A DNA stretch of 64,000 nt from Sphingobium chlorophenolicum (GCF_000722875.1 NZ_JFHR01000021.1:1-64000), one strand, 5' to 3'. Shown: positions 7,923-16,865, counted from the stretch's first letter. The notes: generated by a model from the sequence alone, not told the origin. Translations and numbers: made by a program.

Positions 7923-9553
7923 TGCGACTGTTCCTTCTCGGAAGCGCGCATCAGATATTTCTGGACCTTGCCGGACGGCGTCATCGGCAGCGCCTCCACG
8001 AAGCGCACGACCGACGGCGCCTTGAAATGCGCCAACTGGCCCTTGCAATAGGCCGCCACGTCCGGCACCGCCAGGGTGGAGCCGGGCGCCCGCACGATCC
8101 AGGCGCACACCGCTTCGCCGAATGTCGCGTCCGCCACGCCGATGACCGCGACATCGCTGATCTCCGGATGGGTATAGAGATATTCCTCGATCTCGCGGGG
8201 GCTGATATTCTCCCCGCCGCGAATGATCATGTCCTTCGCGCGGCCGGTGATCCGGACGAATCCTTCCTCGTCGATCGACGCCAGGTCGCCCGAATGCATG
8301 AAGCCGTCGGCGTCTATCGCCGCTTCGGTCGCCTTGGGATCGTTCCAGTAACCGCTCATCACCGAATAGCCGCGGGTGCACAATTCGCCTTCGACGCCCC
8401 GCGGCACGACATGCCCGGCTTCGTCGACGATCTTGATCTCCAGATGGGGCATGACCCGGCCCACCGTCTCGATCCGCGCCTCCAGCGGGTCGTCGGGCAG
8501 GGTCTGCGTGCTGACCGGACTGGTTTCCGTCATGCCATAGGCGATGGTGGTATCGCCCATATGCATGCGGTCGATCACCCGCCGCATGACCTCCACGGGG
8601 CAGGTCGCGCCCGCCATGATCCCGCCGCGCAGAGAGCGAAGGTCATAGGCGTCGAAATCCGGCACGGCGAGCATCGCGATGAACATGGTCGGCACGCCGT
8701 AGCAGTGGGTGCACCGCTCGCCCTCGATGGCGCGAAGGCTGGCCACCGGGTCGAAACCCGGCGCCGGATAGACCATCGCCACGCCATGGGTGACGCAGGC
8801 CAGATTGCCCATCACCATGCCGAAACAATGGTAGAGCGGCACCGGAATGCACAGCCTGTCGCCTGCGCGCAACCCGGCCCGCACGCCGACCGCCGCGCCA
8901 TTGTTCAATATGTTGCGATGGGACAGGGTGACGCCCTTGGGCCGCCCGGTCGTGCCGCTGGTGAACTGGATGTTGACGGGATCGCGGGGATTGGGGGCCA
9001 CATCGTCCAATATGGCGGTGTCGGCGGAAAATATATCCTCGAAACGCAGCCAGCCTTCGGGCGCCGGTTCATCCAGCATGACCCGCCATTCCAGAGCAGG
9101 AGCATCGATCTGCGCCAGTTCCTCGGCATAGTCGATATCCTTGAACCCCTTGACGCTGATCAGCGCCCGCGCCTGCGACAGCGCCAGCACATGCGCCAGT
9201 TCCTGGCGGCGATAGGCGGTGTTGAAGGTGACGAAGATCAGCCCGGCCCGCGCCGTCGCGAATTGCAGCAACGTCCATGCGGCGCAATTGGGCGCCCAGA
9301 TCGCCACCCGGTCCCCCTCGCGCAATCCCAGATGGAGCAGGCCCGCCGCCAGCCGGTCGACGCGCGCGTCGAACTCGGCGAACGTCCAGCGCGCGCCCTC
9401 CGCGCAGGATATCAGCGCGTCCGCTTCCGGCCATTTCGCCGCGGCCTGCCGCAGCGCTTCCCCGATCGTGATTTCCAGCAGGGCGTCGTCGCGGCTGCCG
9501 ACGACATGAGCGCTCCGCGTGTCGCCCAGGGGATTCCCGATGCTCGTCGCCAT
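7919..9553 (-). CDS. AMP-forming acyl-CoA synthetase (ANL superfamily)
   Basis: A 544-residue adenylate-forming ligase activating a carboxylic acid to its CoA thioester with ATP. The P-loop is FTSGTTGRPKGVTLSHRN, the adenine-binding block is AYGMTETSP, and the hinge and catalytic C-terminal region contain HSGDLASIDEEGFVRITGR and the A10 lysine in MTPSGKVQKY. Start 9553 has GAGGAGAG upstream; the longer frame adds 28 residues without a ribosome site. It is the first gene of the 9553-4338 operon, and divergent from the AraC regulator at 9664. It would activate a mono- or dicarboxylate leaving the alcohol/aldehyde dehydrogenase steps, ready for beta-oxidation. Confidence 0.92.
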   Translation of the reverse strand: MATSIGNPLGDTRSAHVVGSRDDALLEITIGEALRQAAAKWPEADALISCAEGARWTFAEFDARVDRLAAGLLHLGLREGDRVAIWAPNCAAWTLLQFATARAGLIFVTFNTAYRRQELAHVLALSQARALISVKGFKDIDYAEELAQIDAPALEWRVMLDEPAPEGWLRFEDIFSADTAILDDVAPNPRDPVNIQFTSGTTGRPKGVTLSHRNILNNGAAVGVRAGLRAGDRLCIPVPLYHCFGMVMGNLACVTHGVAMVYPAPGFDPVASLRAIEGERCTHCYGVPTMFIAMLAVPDFDAYDLRSLRGGIMAGATCPVEVMRRVIDRMHMGDTTIAYGMTETSPVSTQTLPDDPLEARIETVGRVMPHLEIKIVDEAGHVVPRGVEGELCTRGYSVMSGYWNDPKATEAAIDADGFMHSGDLASIDEEGFVRITGRAKDMIIRGGENISPREIEEYLYTHPEISDVAVIGVADATFGEAVCAWIVRAPGSTLAVPDVAAYCKGQLAHFKAPSVVRFVEALPMTPSGKVQKYLMRASEKEQSQ

Positions 9554-9614
9554 CGCTCTCTCCTCGTCATGAATATTATGCGGGGGATATTGATCGAAAA
9601 GGCGGCACATTATC

Positions 9615-9650
9615 TTGACAGATTGCACCTCTATCATGACAATTCACGCC
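9615..9650. promoter_or_regulatory. Divergent promoter with paired half-sites 21 bp apart
   Basis: TTGACAGATTGCACC (9615-9629) and ATGACAATTCACGCC (9636-9650) are related 15-mers whose starts are 21 bp apart, the spacing typical of AraC-family operators. A matching pair lies before the monooxygenase operon at 13472-13507. TTGACA at 9615 with GACAAT at 9638 (17-bp spacer) can also be read as -35/-10 boxes for the regulator. Inferred site for the product of 9664-10698. Confidence 0.5.
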
Positions 9651-9663
9651 AAGGGAGACGATC

Positions 9664-10698
9664 GTGGCCGATGCCGACGCCGATGCTGGAGCCCTGCGCC
9701 AGTTTATCAGTTTTGCGCGAACCACCGGGTTGAATCTGGATGCGATTCTGGATGCGGAACTGCGCGCCATCGCCGCCGCCGCCCCGCATGCCGAACGCGT
9801 GCCCGCCCACGCCATCGTCGACATGCTGCAAATCTGTTCCGCCGTCGCCAGGCGGCCCGATCTGGGCGTGTCCTTCGCGCAATGGGGGAATATTCGCGGC
9901 TATGGCCCGCTCAGCCTGTTGTGGGACCATTGCCCGACCATGGCCGACGCGATCCGCGTGAACGCGCGCTACGGCGATCTGGAAAGCCGGGCGCTCGCCT
10001 CCTCGCTGGAGGAGGAGGCTGGGGAGGTCGCGATCCGCCATGTCCTGCTCGTCCCGGCGCGCTATGGCGGCTCGCAGTTCATCGAATCGATCCTGCTGCT
10101 CTCGACCCGGCTGGGCCGCCAGATATTGGGCGAGAGCTGGTGCCCGCTCCGCGTGGAATTCCAGCATAGCGCGCCCAGCGACTATCGCATCCATCGGCGG
10201 CTGTTCCGCTGCCCCCTCGAATTCGGCGCTGAACGTTCCGCCGTGGTCGTCAGCCGCGAAGACATTCATCGCCCGACGCCCCACGGCAACGCCCATCTGC
10301 TCGCCTTTCTGGAACAGCATCTCGAAACGGTGCGCCGGTCGATGCCGGTCGATTTCGTGGGTCAGGTCGATCAGCTCATCGCCGCCAACCTCGCCTCCGG
10401 AGAGGCGACGATGACCCATATCGCCATGCTGCTGCGCGTCAGCCGCCGCACGCTGCAAAGGGGCCTGGAACAGAATGGCACGAATTTCAGCGAAAGGCTG
10501 GAAGCGGCGCGCCGCCGGGTGGTGGAGGATTATTTCCGGACCGAAAGGCGGCCCAACCTGACCTTGCTCGCCTACCGGCTGGGATATAGCGACGCCAGCG
10601 CGGCCTCCCGCTTCCTGCGGCAGCATATGAACGCCGGCGTCCGGCAGTTCGTCCGGCATGAAACGGAAAAGGATGCGGAAGGCGTCCCGCATCCATAG
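9664..10698 (+). CDS. AraC-family transcriptional regulator
   Basis: A 344-residue regulator with an N-terminal ligand-binding region of the AraC 'arabinose-binding-like' type (about residues 15-200) and a C-terminal pair of helix-turn-helix motifs. The first helix pair is in MTHIAMLLRVSRRTLQRGL; the second is in LTLLAYRLGYSDASAASRFL. It starts with GTG, supported by AAGGGAG seven bases upstream. It is divergent from the ligase-hydrolase-dehydrogenase operon and adjacent to the monooxygenase operon. ChnR, the known activator of cyclohexanol genes, is of the same superfamily. Control of both operons is inferred from the shared half-sites. Confidence 0.9.
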   Translation: MADADADAGALRQFISFARTTGLNLDAILDAELRAIAAAAPHAERVPAHAIVDMLQICSAVARRPDLGVSFAQWGNIRGYGPLSLLWDHCPTMADAIRVNARYGDLESRALASSLEEEAGEVAIRHVLLVPARYGGSQFIESILLLSTRLGRQILGESWCPLRVEFQHSAPSDYRIHRRLFRCPLEFGAERSAVVVSREDIHRPTPHGNAHLLAFLEQHLETVRRSMPVDFVGQVDQLIAANLASGEATMTHIAMLLRVSRRTLQRGLEQNGTNFSERLEAARRRVVEDYFRTERRPNLTLLAYRLGYSDASAASRFLRQHMNAGVRQFVRHETEKDAEGVPHP

Positions 10699-10715
10699 CC
10701 GCCATGGCGGCTGCG

Positions 10716-10756
10716 CCCTTCCGCCATGCCGGACAAGTCCCGCATGACGGAAGGGG
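10716..10756. terminator. Hairpin between converging regulator and SDR genes
   Basis: CCCTTCCGCCATG pairs with CATGACGGAAGGG around a 14-nt loop, with one mismatch in the stem. CTTT follows on the plus strand. It is a plausible end for both the AraC gene and the SDR operon. Confidence 0.5.
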
Positions 10757-10809
10757 CTTTCAGCTATCCATCCACCCGACGATAGCCGAAGCCGAATGGC
10801 GAGCCATCC

Positions 10810-11586
10810 TCAGGCGGCGCAGAATCCGCCGTCGACGATGACCTCCGTGCCGGTGACGTAACGCCCGTCGTCCGAAGCCAGATACAGGCAGGCGGCAGCG
10901 ATGTCCTCGGCCTTTCCGGGCACGCCCATCGGCACGGCGAAGGCCGCCATCGGCCCCACATCCATTGCCTGGGGGCCGACCGGCGCGCGCCGCTCGTCCG
11001 CTTCCGTCGCGTGGAAGATCGGCGTGTCGATGATGCCCGGATGCACCGAGTTGACGCGGATATTGTCCCGCGCCGACGCGCATTCCAGCGCCACCGCCTT
11101 GCTGAAGAAGCGCACCCCGCCCTTCGCCGCGCAATAGGCGGAAAGCGCCCGCTGCCCGGTGATCCCCGCCATGGAGGAGATGTTGACGATGGCCCCGCCG
11201 CCGCTGCGGCGCATCAGGGGGATGGCCGCCCGCGTGCCCAGGAACACGCTGTCCAGGTCGACCTCTATGCAGCGCCGCCACTGGGCGTATGTCAGGTCGG
11301 TGACAAGGCCGAACATCGAAATGCCCGCATTGTTGATCAATATGTCCAGCCGTCCCCAGCTTTCTTCGGCATGGCCGACGACTTCGGCCCAGCGCGCTTC
11401 GTTCGCGACATCCTGCAACAGGAACTGCGCGTCCCCGCCGATGTCGCGGGCGACGGCCGCGCCTTCGTCCGAAATGTCGGTCAGGATGACCTTCGCGCCT
11501 TCCTGCGCGAAGCGGCGCGCCGTGGCTTCGCCCAGGCCGCTCGCGGCCCCGGTGACGATCGCGGTTTTTCCTTCAAGTCGACCCAT
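10810..11586 (-). CDS. Short-chain dehydrogenase/reductase (alcohol to ketone)
   Basis: A 258-residue classical SDR. The cofactor motif TGAASGLG is near the N terminus, then NNAG, catalytic Ser in ISSMAG, and YCAAK with the Tyr-Lys pair; the C terminus ends VTGTEVIVDGGF. Start 11586 (MGRLEGK) is used; it comes one base after the monooxygenase stop, so the two are one operon. It belongs with cyclohexanol and 3-hydroxysteroid type dehydrogenases. The expected job is oxidation of a cyclic secondary alcohol to the ketone used by the monooxygenase upstream. Specificity cannot be read from the sequence. Confidence 0.9.
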   Translation of the reverse strand: MGRLEGKTAIVTGAASGLGEATARRFAQEGAKVILTDISDEGAAVARDIGGDAQFLLQDVANEARWAEVVGHAEESWGRLDILINNAGISMFGLVTDLTYAQWRRCIEVDLDSVFLGTRAAIPLMRRSGGGAIVNISSMAGITGQRALSAYCAAKGGVRFFSKAVALECASARDNIRVNSVHPGIIDTPIFHATEADERRAPVGPQAMDVGPMAAFAVPMGVPGKAEDIAAACLYLASDDGRYVTGTEVIVDGGFCAA

Positions 11587-11587
11587 G

Positions 11588-13393
11588 TCACACAATCTCC
11601 AGTCCGGCGCGGTCGCCAGCCGCGCGCCAAGCCTTCAGCAGCGCCGAAAAGGCAATCGATCCATCGGCATAAGTGTCGATAAGCAGCCCCTGGTCAATAT
11701 CCCCGTCGCCGCCATAATAGCCCGGCGTGCAGGTCGCCAGGAACCGGCGCACGCGCTGCGACTTCTCCCGGATGGTGCTCACCCATCCGTCGACCGCCTC
11801 GCTGGTCGCCTCTATGCGGGTCTTGCCCTCCGCGCGCGCCGCCGCGATCAGCGCGGTGATATGCTCCGCCTGTTCCGCCAGCATGTCGGTGACGTTCGGC
11901 TTGAAGCCGTTCTGGCTCAGCCCCAGCATGAAGAAATTGGGGAAACCGTCCGTGAAGAAGCCGTGGAAGGTGCGCATGCCCTTCGCGAAATGCTCGGTCA
12001 TGGTCTTGCCGCCGCGTCCGCGCACTTCCATCGCGGCGCGCCGGGCATAGCCGGTGCCGGATTCGAACCCGGTGGCGAAGATGATGCAGTCGACCGGATA
12101 TTCGACGCCGTCGAACACGATGCCGTTTTCCGTGATCCGGTCCAGCCCGCGCCCCTGCGTGTCGACCAGAGTCACGTTCGGCTGGTTGAAGGCCTGCAAA
12201 TAAGTGTCGTGGAAGGTCGGCCGCTTGCACATCATGCCGTACCAGGGCTTCAATCCCTCGGCGGCTTCCTTGTTGGTGACGATGGCGTCGACGCGGGCGC
12301 GGATATTGTTGCCCTTGCGGAAATCGGCCAGCTCGGTGAGCCGGGCCAGCTCCTCAGGGGGCACCGACGTCGGATCTTCCGGCATCCAGGACGACACCAT
12401 GTCGCGGAACAGGTCGGTCCAGCCGTCCTGCACCAGATCGACCGGGGCGCGCTGCCCGGACACCAGAATGTTGAAATTGTCCATCCGCTCGCGCTGCCAG
12501 CCCGGCTTCAGGCTCTTCGCCCATTCCATGTCGGTCGGGCAATTGCCGCGCACATCGACAGTCGAGGGCGTCCGCTGCACCACATAGAGATGCGCCGCGT
12601 CGCGGGCCGTGTAGGGAACGCACTGGATGGCGGTCGCGCCGGTGCCGATGATGGCCACCCGCTTGTCGGCCAGGCCTGTCATCCCGCCCCGGCTGTCGCC
12701 GCCGGTATAGGCATAGTCCCACCGGCTGGTGTGGAAAGTATGGCCCTTGAACTGGTCGATGCCGGGAATGCCGGGCAGCTTGGGGCGGTTCAGCGGTCCC
12801 GACGCCGACAGCACCCAGCGCGCCTTGATCGTGTCGCCCTGGTCGGTCTTTGCCACCCACTGCGCGGACGCATCGTCCCATTCCACGTCCACCACCTGCG
12901 TCTGGAACAGGGCGCGGGAATAGAGACCATATTGCTCCCCGATCCGCCGGGCATGCGCGAACAGTTCAGCCGCATGGGCATATTTCTCGGTCGGGATATA
13001 GCCGGTTTCTTCCAGCAGCGGCATGTAGATATAGGATTCGATGTCGCACTGCGCGCCGGGATAGCGGTTCCAATACCAGGTGCCGCCGAAGTCGCCCGCC
13101 TTCTCGACGATGCGGATGTCGGTGACGCCGATCTTGTGCAGTTCCGCCGCCGCCAGAAGCCCGCCGAAGCCGCCGCCGATCACCAGCGCCTCGACCGTCT
13201 CGTCCACGGCGTCGCGGACCAGTGGACCGTCGACATAGGGATCGTCGATATAGCGGCTGAAGTCGCCCTTCACCTCGATATACTGTTTGTTTCCCTTGGG
13301 ATTGAGGCGCTTCGCGCGCTCCTCCGTATATTTCCGGCGAAGGAAATCGACGTCGATTTCCTCATGGGACATGTCCTGCGGCAAGGTAGCCAT
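11588..13393 (-). CDS. Baeyer-Villiger flavin monooxygenase
   Basis: A 601-residue class B flavoprotein monooxygenase. The FAD motif is GGGFGG (73-78), the NADPH motif GTGATA (250-255), and the Baeyer-Villiger fingerprint FxGxxxHxxxW[P/D] is perfect in FKGHTFHTSRWD (215-226). The N-terminal extension before the FAD fold (about 65 residues) is longer than in cyclohexanone monooxygenase and like that of the large-ring ketone (cyclopentadecanone) and steroid monooxygenases. It converts a ketone to an ester or lactone with O2 and NADPH. First gene of the operon with the SDR at 10810; the hydrolase at 6892 would cleave the product. Substrate ring size is inference. Confidence 0.95.
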   Translation of the reverse strand: MATLPQDMSHEEIDVDFLRRKYTEERAKRLNPKGNKQYIEVKGDFSRYIDDPYVDGPLVRDAVDETVEALVIGGGFGGLLAAAELHKIGVTDIRIVEKAGDFGGTWYWNRYPGAQCDIESYIYMPLLEETGYIPTEKYAHAAELFAHARRIGEQYGLYSRALFQTQVVDVEWDDASAQWVAKTDQGDTIKARWVLSASGPLNRPKLPGIPGIDQFKGHTFHTSRWDYAYTGGDSRGGMTGLADKRVAIIGTGATAIQCVPYTARDAAHLYVVQRTPSTVDVRGNCPTDMEWAKSLKPGWQRERMDNFNILVSGQRAPVDLVQDGWTDLFRDMVSSWMPEDPTSVPPEELARLTELADFRKGNNIRARVDAIVTNKEAAEGLKPWYGMMCKRPTFHDTYLQAFNQPNVTLVDTQGRGLDRITENGIVFDGVEYPVDCIIFATGFESGTGYARRAAMEVRGRGGKTMTEHFAKGMRTFHGFFTDGFPNFFMLGLSQNGFKPNVTDMLAEQAEHITALIAAARAEGKTRIEATSEAVDGWVSTIREKSQRVRRFLATCTPGYYGGDGDIDQGLLIDTYADGSIAFSALLKAWRAAGDRAGLEIV

Positions 13394-13471
13394 TACCCTC
13401 TCCTTCCGTTTCTCGTGTCGGTTTGGCTAGCCGACCTGGGATGGACGTTACGGGGGATAAGAGGTGACATC

Positions 13472-13507
13472 TTGTCAAATCACGCCATTTAAATGACGGA
13501 TAACGTC
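13472..13507. promoter_or_regulatory. Paired half-sites upstream of monooxygenase operon
   Basis: TTGTCAAATCACGCC (13472-13486) matches the site at 9636 in 12 of 15 bases. A weaker copy, ATGACGGATAACGTC, begins 21 bp later at 13493. The second copy also contains the palindrome TGACG-GATAA-CGTCA (13494-13508). The arrangement repeats that at 9615-9650, so both operons probably answer to the same AraC-type regulator. Confidence 0.45.
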
Positions 13508-13629
13508 AATGTGAGGCCTATCCATCCGGCCTGCATGACGGTCGTCCCGATCCGCTTCCGGCCGGCGGCATGTTCGCCCCGCCCTCCCGGCCCCGCAGCG
13601 GCCGATAAACGGCCTCCGCGACTCCATCG

Positions 13630-13722
13630 GGAAGCATTATTGACTCCATATCGGCAGGATATCGAGAATATTATTCTTTACATTACAGGCGACCTCCATA
13701 TTCTGGAAGCGTTAATGACTCC
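13630..13722 (+). promoter_or_regulatory. 18-bp direct repeat upstream of DUF4334 gene
   Basis: GGAAGCATTATTGACTCC (13630-13647) and GGAAGCGTTAATGACTCC (13705-13722) agree at 16 of 18 positions and are 75 bp apart, in an AT-rich stretch that also holds AGAATATTATTCT. They look like two operator copies for the gene at 13839. The rest of the gene-free stretch 13394-13838 shows nothing I recognise. Confidence 0.4.
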
Positions 13723-13838
13723 CGAATCAAGGCCGCGCCCGTCGTGGCCGGCCGTTCGAACATTTCGACAGCATTTGCGGCGGAGGGCGCCGCCACGCGA
13801 TCCGACCGTCATTCAAAACAATCCGGAGAGGAAGAGCC

Positions 13839-14291
13839 ATGAGTGCAACCCAGGAACTGACCGCCCAGCAACGCTTTGTCGAAATGGTCGATAAGGGCGA
13901 ACTGGCGGATTACGACACGATCAAGCCGCTCTTCCTGGAACTGGAGGGGGCGACGAACGAATTCATGTTCGGGCAATGGCGCGGCGGCAATTTCCGCGGC
14001 GAAACCATGGTCAGCAACTTCTACGGAAAGCGCTTCAATACGCCCGAACATTGCGAACCGATGCTGCGCACCGACGATGAAGGCAATGTCTATGCCTGGG
14101 GCGACTGGGGCGAGGCGCGTCTGCGCGAAGTGAAATATTGGGACAAGGTCCAGTCGACGGTCATCTATGACGACCAGCCGCTGATGGACTATTTCCGCAA
14201 GGTCAATGACGATCTGGTGATCGGCCTTGGCGACTGGAAGGGCAAGGCCAGGGGTTTCTTCTGGCTCATCCGGGACAGGCAGGCCGCCTGA
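13839..14291 (+). CDS. GXWXG / DUF4334 domain protein
   Basis: A 150-residue soluble protein. GQWRGGNF at about residues 46-53 gives the GxWxG signature of the N-terminal domain, and LMDYFRKVNDDLVIGLGDWK followed by FFWLIR gives the DUF4334-type C-terminal half. GGAGAGGAAGAG precedes the ATG. The family has no established reaction; its members are small stand-alone proteins often seen near monooxygenases and dehydrogenases. Here it stands alone between the monooxygenase operon and a TonB receptor gene. A lipocalin-like binding role is possible but unsupported. Confidence 0.8.
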   Translation: MSATQELTAQQRFVEMVDKGELADYDTIKPLFLELEGATNEFMFGQWRGGNFRGETMVSNFYGKRFNTPEHCEPMLRTDDEGNVYAWGDWGEARLREVKYWDKVQSTVIYDDQPLMDYFRKVNDDLVIGLGDWKGKARGFFWLIRDRQAA

Positions 14292-14438
14292 ACCGACCAC
14301 CGGCAAATTGAAGAAATGAGGTGAACTACCGCCTCGCGGACGCGCAAAGGCGCGCCGCGGGGAGAGGGAAGACGTGTGTCGAAAGCCGGGCGGCCGGTGA
14401 ACGCCGTCCAGCCACTATCAGCAAGGGAGATGGATGAT

Positions 14439-16712
14439 ATGAACAGGCTTATCGGGTCACTCGGCGCGGGCATGGCCGCGCTGGCCTTCGCGCAGGCAGG
14501 CGCCGCCCATGCGGCGGAAATGGCGGACGCGGCGCAATCCGAAACCAGGGGCGACGCAAGGACAGAGGGCGCTGCCGAAGGTTCGGGCGAGATCATCGTC
14601 ACCGCCCAGAAAAAATCCGAAAGCATCCGGGAAGTGCCCGCCACCATCCTCGTCAAGGACAGCGACCAACTCATCAACGCCGGCATCCGCTCGCCCACCG
14701 ACCTGGGCAACGCCTTCCCCGGCCTGGTCTTCACCCGGCTGGCGACATCGGCCCAGCCCGCGATCCGCGGCATCACCAGCACGGCGGTCAGCAGCACCGG
14801 CGGCATAGAACAGCCGGTCGCCATCTATATCGACGGCATCTACAGCGCGTCCCAATCGAACAATCTGGCCTTCGACCCGACCATGGTGTCGCGCATCGAA
14901 GTGCTGAAGGGGCCGCAGGGCACCGTCTTCGGCCGCAACGCGGTCGGCGGCGCGATCCTGGTCTATTCCCGCGATCCCGACCTCAAGGATTTGAAGGTCG
15001 ACGGATCGGTGACGCTGAGCCGCTTCGGCGGCGGCACGTCCACTGCCGCGACCAATAACGAGCAGCGCCTGTTCGTCAGCGCGCCTCTGGTCAACGACCG
15101 GCTGGGCTTCGCCTTTTCGGGCGTGCGCACCTTCAATGAAGGCTATCTCACCAACATCAGCCCCGGCGCCAACGGCAGCCGCTATGGCCGTTCGCTCACC
15201 GAAAATCTCGCGGCGAAACTGTTGTGGGAACCGAACGCCTTCATCCGCGTCTCGCTCAGCGGCCGATACAGCCATATCGACATCGACTCCGTCAGCACGA
15301 TCCAGAACCGCGCGTCGCGCGCGCTGCAAACCGACGGGAACGGCGCGCTCGTCTATCCCGACACGGTCATCGGCGAAAAGCCCTGGCAGGTCGCGTTCGA
15401 CGTTCCCGGCCCGAACAAGCTCAAATCCTATGCCTTGACGCTGCGCGCCGATTTCGACAGCGACATCGGCAAATTCACCTCCCTGACCGGTTATCAGCGG
15501 ATCATGCCCTATGGCCGGGGCGATGCGGAAGGTTCCTGGTCGCCGACCTGCCTTGCGCAGCGCCGTTGCCAGGATCTGCGCTGGTATTATCGCCAGCCGC
15601 TGTTCCTGTCGCAGGAGTTCAACTACGCTTCCCGCGACTTCGGTCCCTTCTCCTTCATCGCGGGCGTCTACGGCCTGCATATCGTCAATGAAACGGAGGC
15701 CAATCTCTGGGGCGACACCTTCCTCGCCCTCTCCCGCGCCAAGACCGACTCCTTCGCTGTCTATGGCGAGGGCACGTTGAAACTGACCGACAGCCTGTCC
15801 GTTCTGGCGGGCATCCGCTATTCGTTCGACCGGCAATCATTGCAGGGCACCAATATTCAGAACGAGCCGTTCACCCAGCCCAATGAGAAAAGCTGGAGCG
15901 CCGCGACGAGCCGCCTCGGCATCAAATGGGCGGTCACCGACAGCCTGAACTTCTATTCGACCTTCAGCCAGGGCTATAAGAGCGGCCTGCTGTCCTATTC
16001 CTCCTTCAACCAGGTCGTGAACGGCGTGGTCGTGCCGCGCACGCCCGGCGCGCCGGTCGATCCGGAACATCTCGACGCCTATGAAGCGGGGTTCAAATAT
16101 GCCGACCGGGGGCTGGCGCTCAACCTGTCGGGCTTCTATTATCAATATCGCGACCTTCAGGTCCAAAGCTATTCCAACAATCTGATCGTCACATCCAACG
16201 CCGCGAAGGCCAGCATCTACGGGCTGGACTTCGACGGATCGGTCAAGATCGCGCCGGAACTCAGGATTTCGGGCGGCGGATCATGGCTGCCCCGCGCCAG
16301 ATATGACAGCTATGCGGCGGCGCAGACCTTCCCGCTGATCAATGGTCAGCCGGTTTCGACCAATGCCGACGCCAGCGGGAGAAGGCTGATCCGGTCGCCC
16401 AAATGGATATTGTCGGCGGGATTGGACTATTCGCCGGAGATTGCGGGCGGGCAGGCCGATTTCAACATCAGCTATAATTATTCCTCATCCTATCATCATG
16501 ATGTGATGGGCTATATGCAGCAGGATAAATATGGCGTCTGGAATGCGTCGGCCGGCTTCACCCCGCAGGGCAGCAATGTCCGCGCCACCCTGTTCGTCCG
16601 CAACCTGACGAATAGCGCCTATGCGGCGGGCGCGGCGGTCAACGACAATGGCCAGGGCGTCGCCTTCGCCCCGCCCCGCGAAGTCGGCGTGACGCTGGGC
16701 TTCAAATATTGA
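14439..16712 (+). CDS. TonB-dependent outer-membrane receptor
   Basis: A 757-residue receptor with signal peptide MNRLIGSLGAGMAALAFAQ ending near AAHA, TonB-box region EIIVTAQKK, plug motif SRIEVLKGPQGTVFGRN and a C-terminal barrel ending GVTLGFKY. Start 14439 has GGGAG nine bases upstream; the in-frame ATGs before it have poor spacing. It follows the DUF4334 gene by 147 bp on the same strand and faces the MBL gene across repeat copy B. It probably imports a hydrophobic or bulky substrate for the neighbouring pathway; the ligand is unknown. Confidence 0.95.
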   Translation: MNRLIGSLGAGMAALAFAQAGAAHAAEMADAAQSETRGDARTEGAAEGSGEIIVTAQKKSESIREVPATILVKDSDQLINAGIRSPTDLGNAFPGLVFTRLATSAQPAIRGITSTAVSSTGGIEQPVAIYIDGIYSASQSNNLAFDPTMVSRIEVLKGPQGTVFGRNAVGGAILVYSRDPDLKDLKVDGSVTLSRFGGGTSTAATNNEQRLFVSAPLVNDRLGFAFSGVRTFNEGYLTNISPGANGSRYGRSLTENLAAKLLWEPNAFIRVSLSGRYSHIDIDSVSTIQNRASRALQTDGNGALVYPDTVIGEKPWQVAFDVPGPNKLKSYALTLRADFDSDIGKFTSLTGYQRIMPYGRGDAEGSWSPTCLAQRRCQDLRWYYRQPLFLSQEFNYASRDFGPFSFIAGVYGLHIVNETEANLWGDTFLALSRAKTDSFAVYGEGTLKLTDSLSVLAGIRYSFDRQSLQGTNIQNEPFTQPNEKSWSAATSRLGIKWAVTDSLNFYSTFSQGYKSGLLSYSSFNQVVNGVVVPRTPGAPVDPEHLDAYEAGFKYADRGLALNLSGFYYQYRDLQVQSYSNNLIVTSNAAKASIYGLDFDGSVKIAPELRISGGGSWLPRARYDSYAAAQTFPLINGQPVSTNADASGRRLIRSPKWILSAGLDYSPEIAGGQADFNISYNYSSSYHHDVMGYMQQDKYGVWNASAGFTPQGSNVRATLFVRNLTNSAYAAGAAVNDNGQGVAFAPPREVGVTLGFKY

Positions 16713-16735
16713 GGCAATGGCTATTAGCCGACATT

Positions 16736-16865
16736 AAATCCTCCCTACGCGCAGCGTGGGGAGGGGGACCATGCGAAGCATGGTGGAGGGGAAATGGCGT
16801 GACCTGCGCATCTTCCCCTCCACCAGCCTTCGGCCGGTCCCCCTCCCCATCTGTCGATGGGGAGG
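16736..16865. repeat. Intergenic palindromic repeat, copy B
   Basis: Same block order as 4136-4244, from AAATCCTCCCTACGCGC to GGCCGGTCCCCC. It includes the perfect hairpin ACCATGC-GAA-GCATGGT and an extra hairpin CCTCCCCAT-CTGTCG-ATGGGGAGG (16842-16865). It lies between the converging TonB receptor and MBL genes. Confidence 0.8.

Noticed and set aside
7922..9733. 603-codon plus-strand open frame
   Set aside because: Antisense to the acyl-CoA ligase, which has all its motifs; composition is that of a shadow frame.
13555..13575. GTCCC followed by GC-rich sequence as a further GTCCC-type operator
   Set aside because: No GGGAC arm at 7-9 nt spacing; a chance pentamer.
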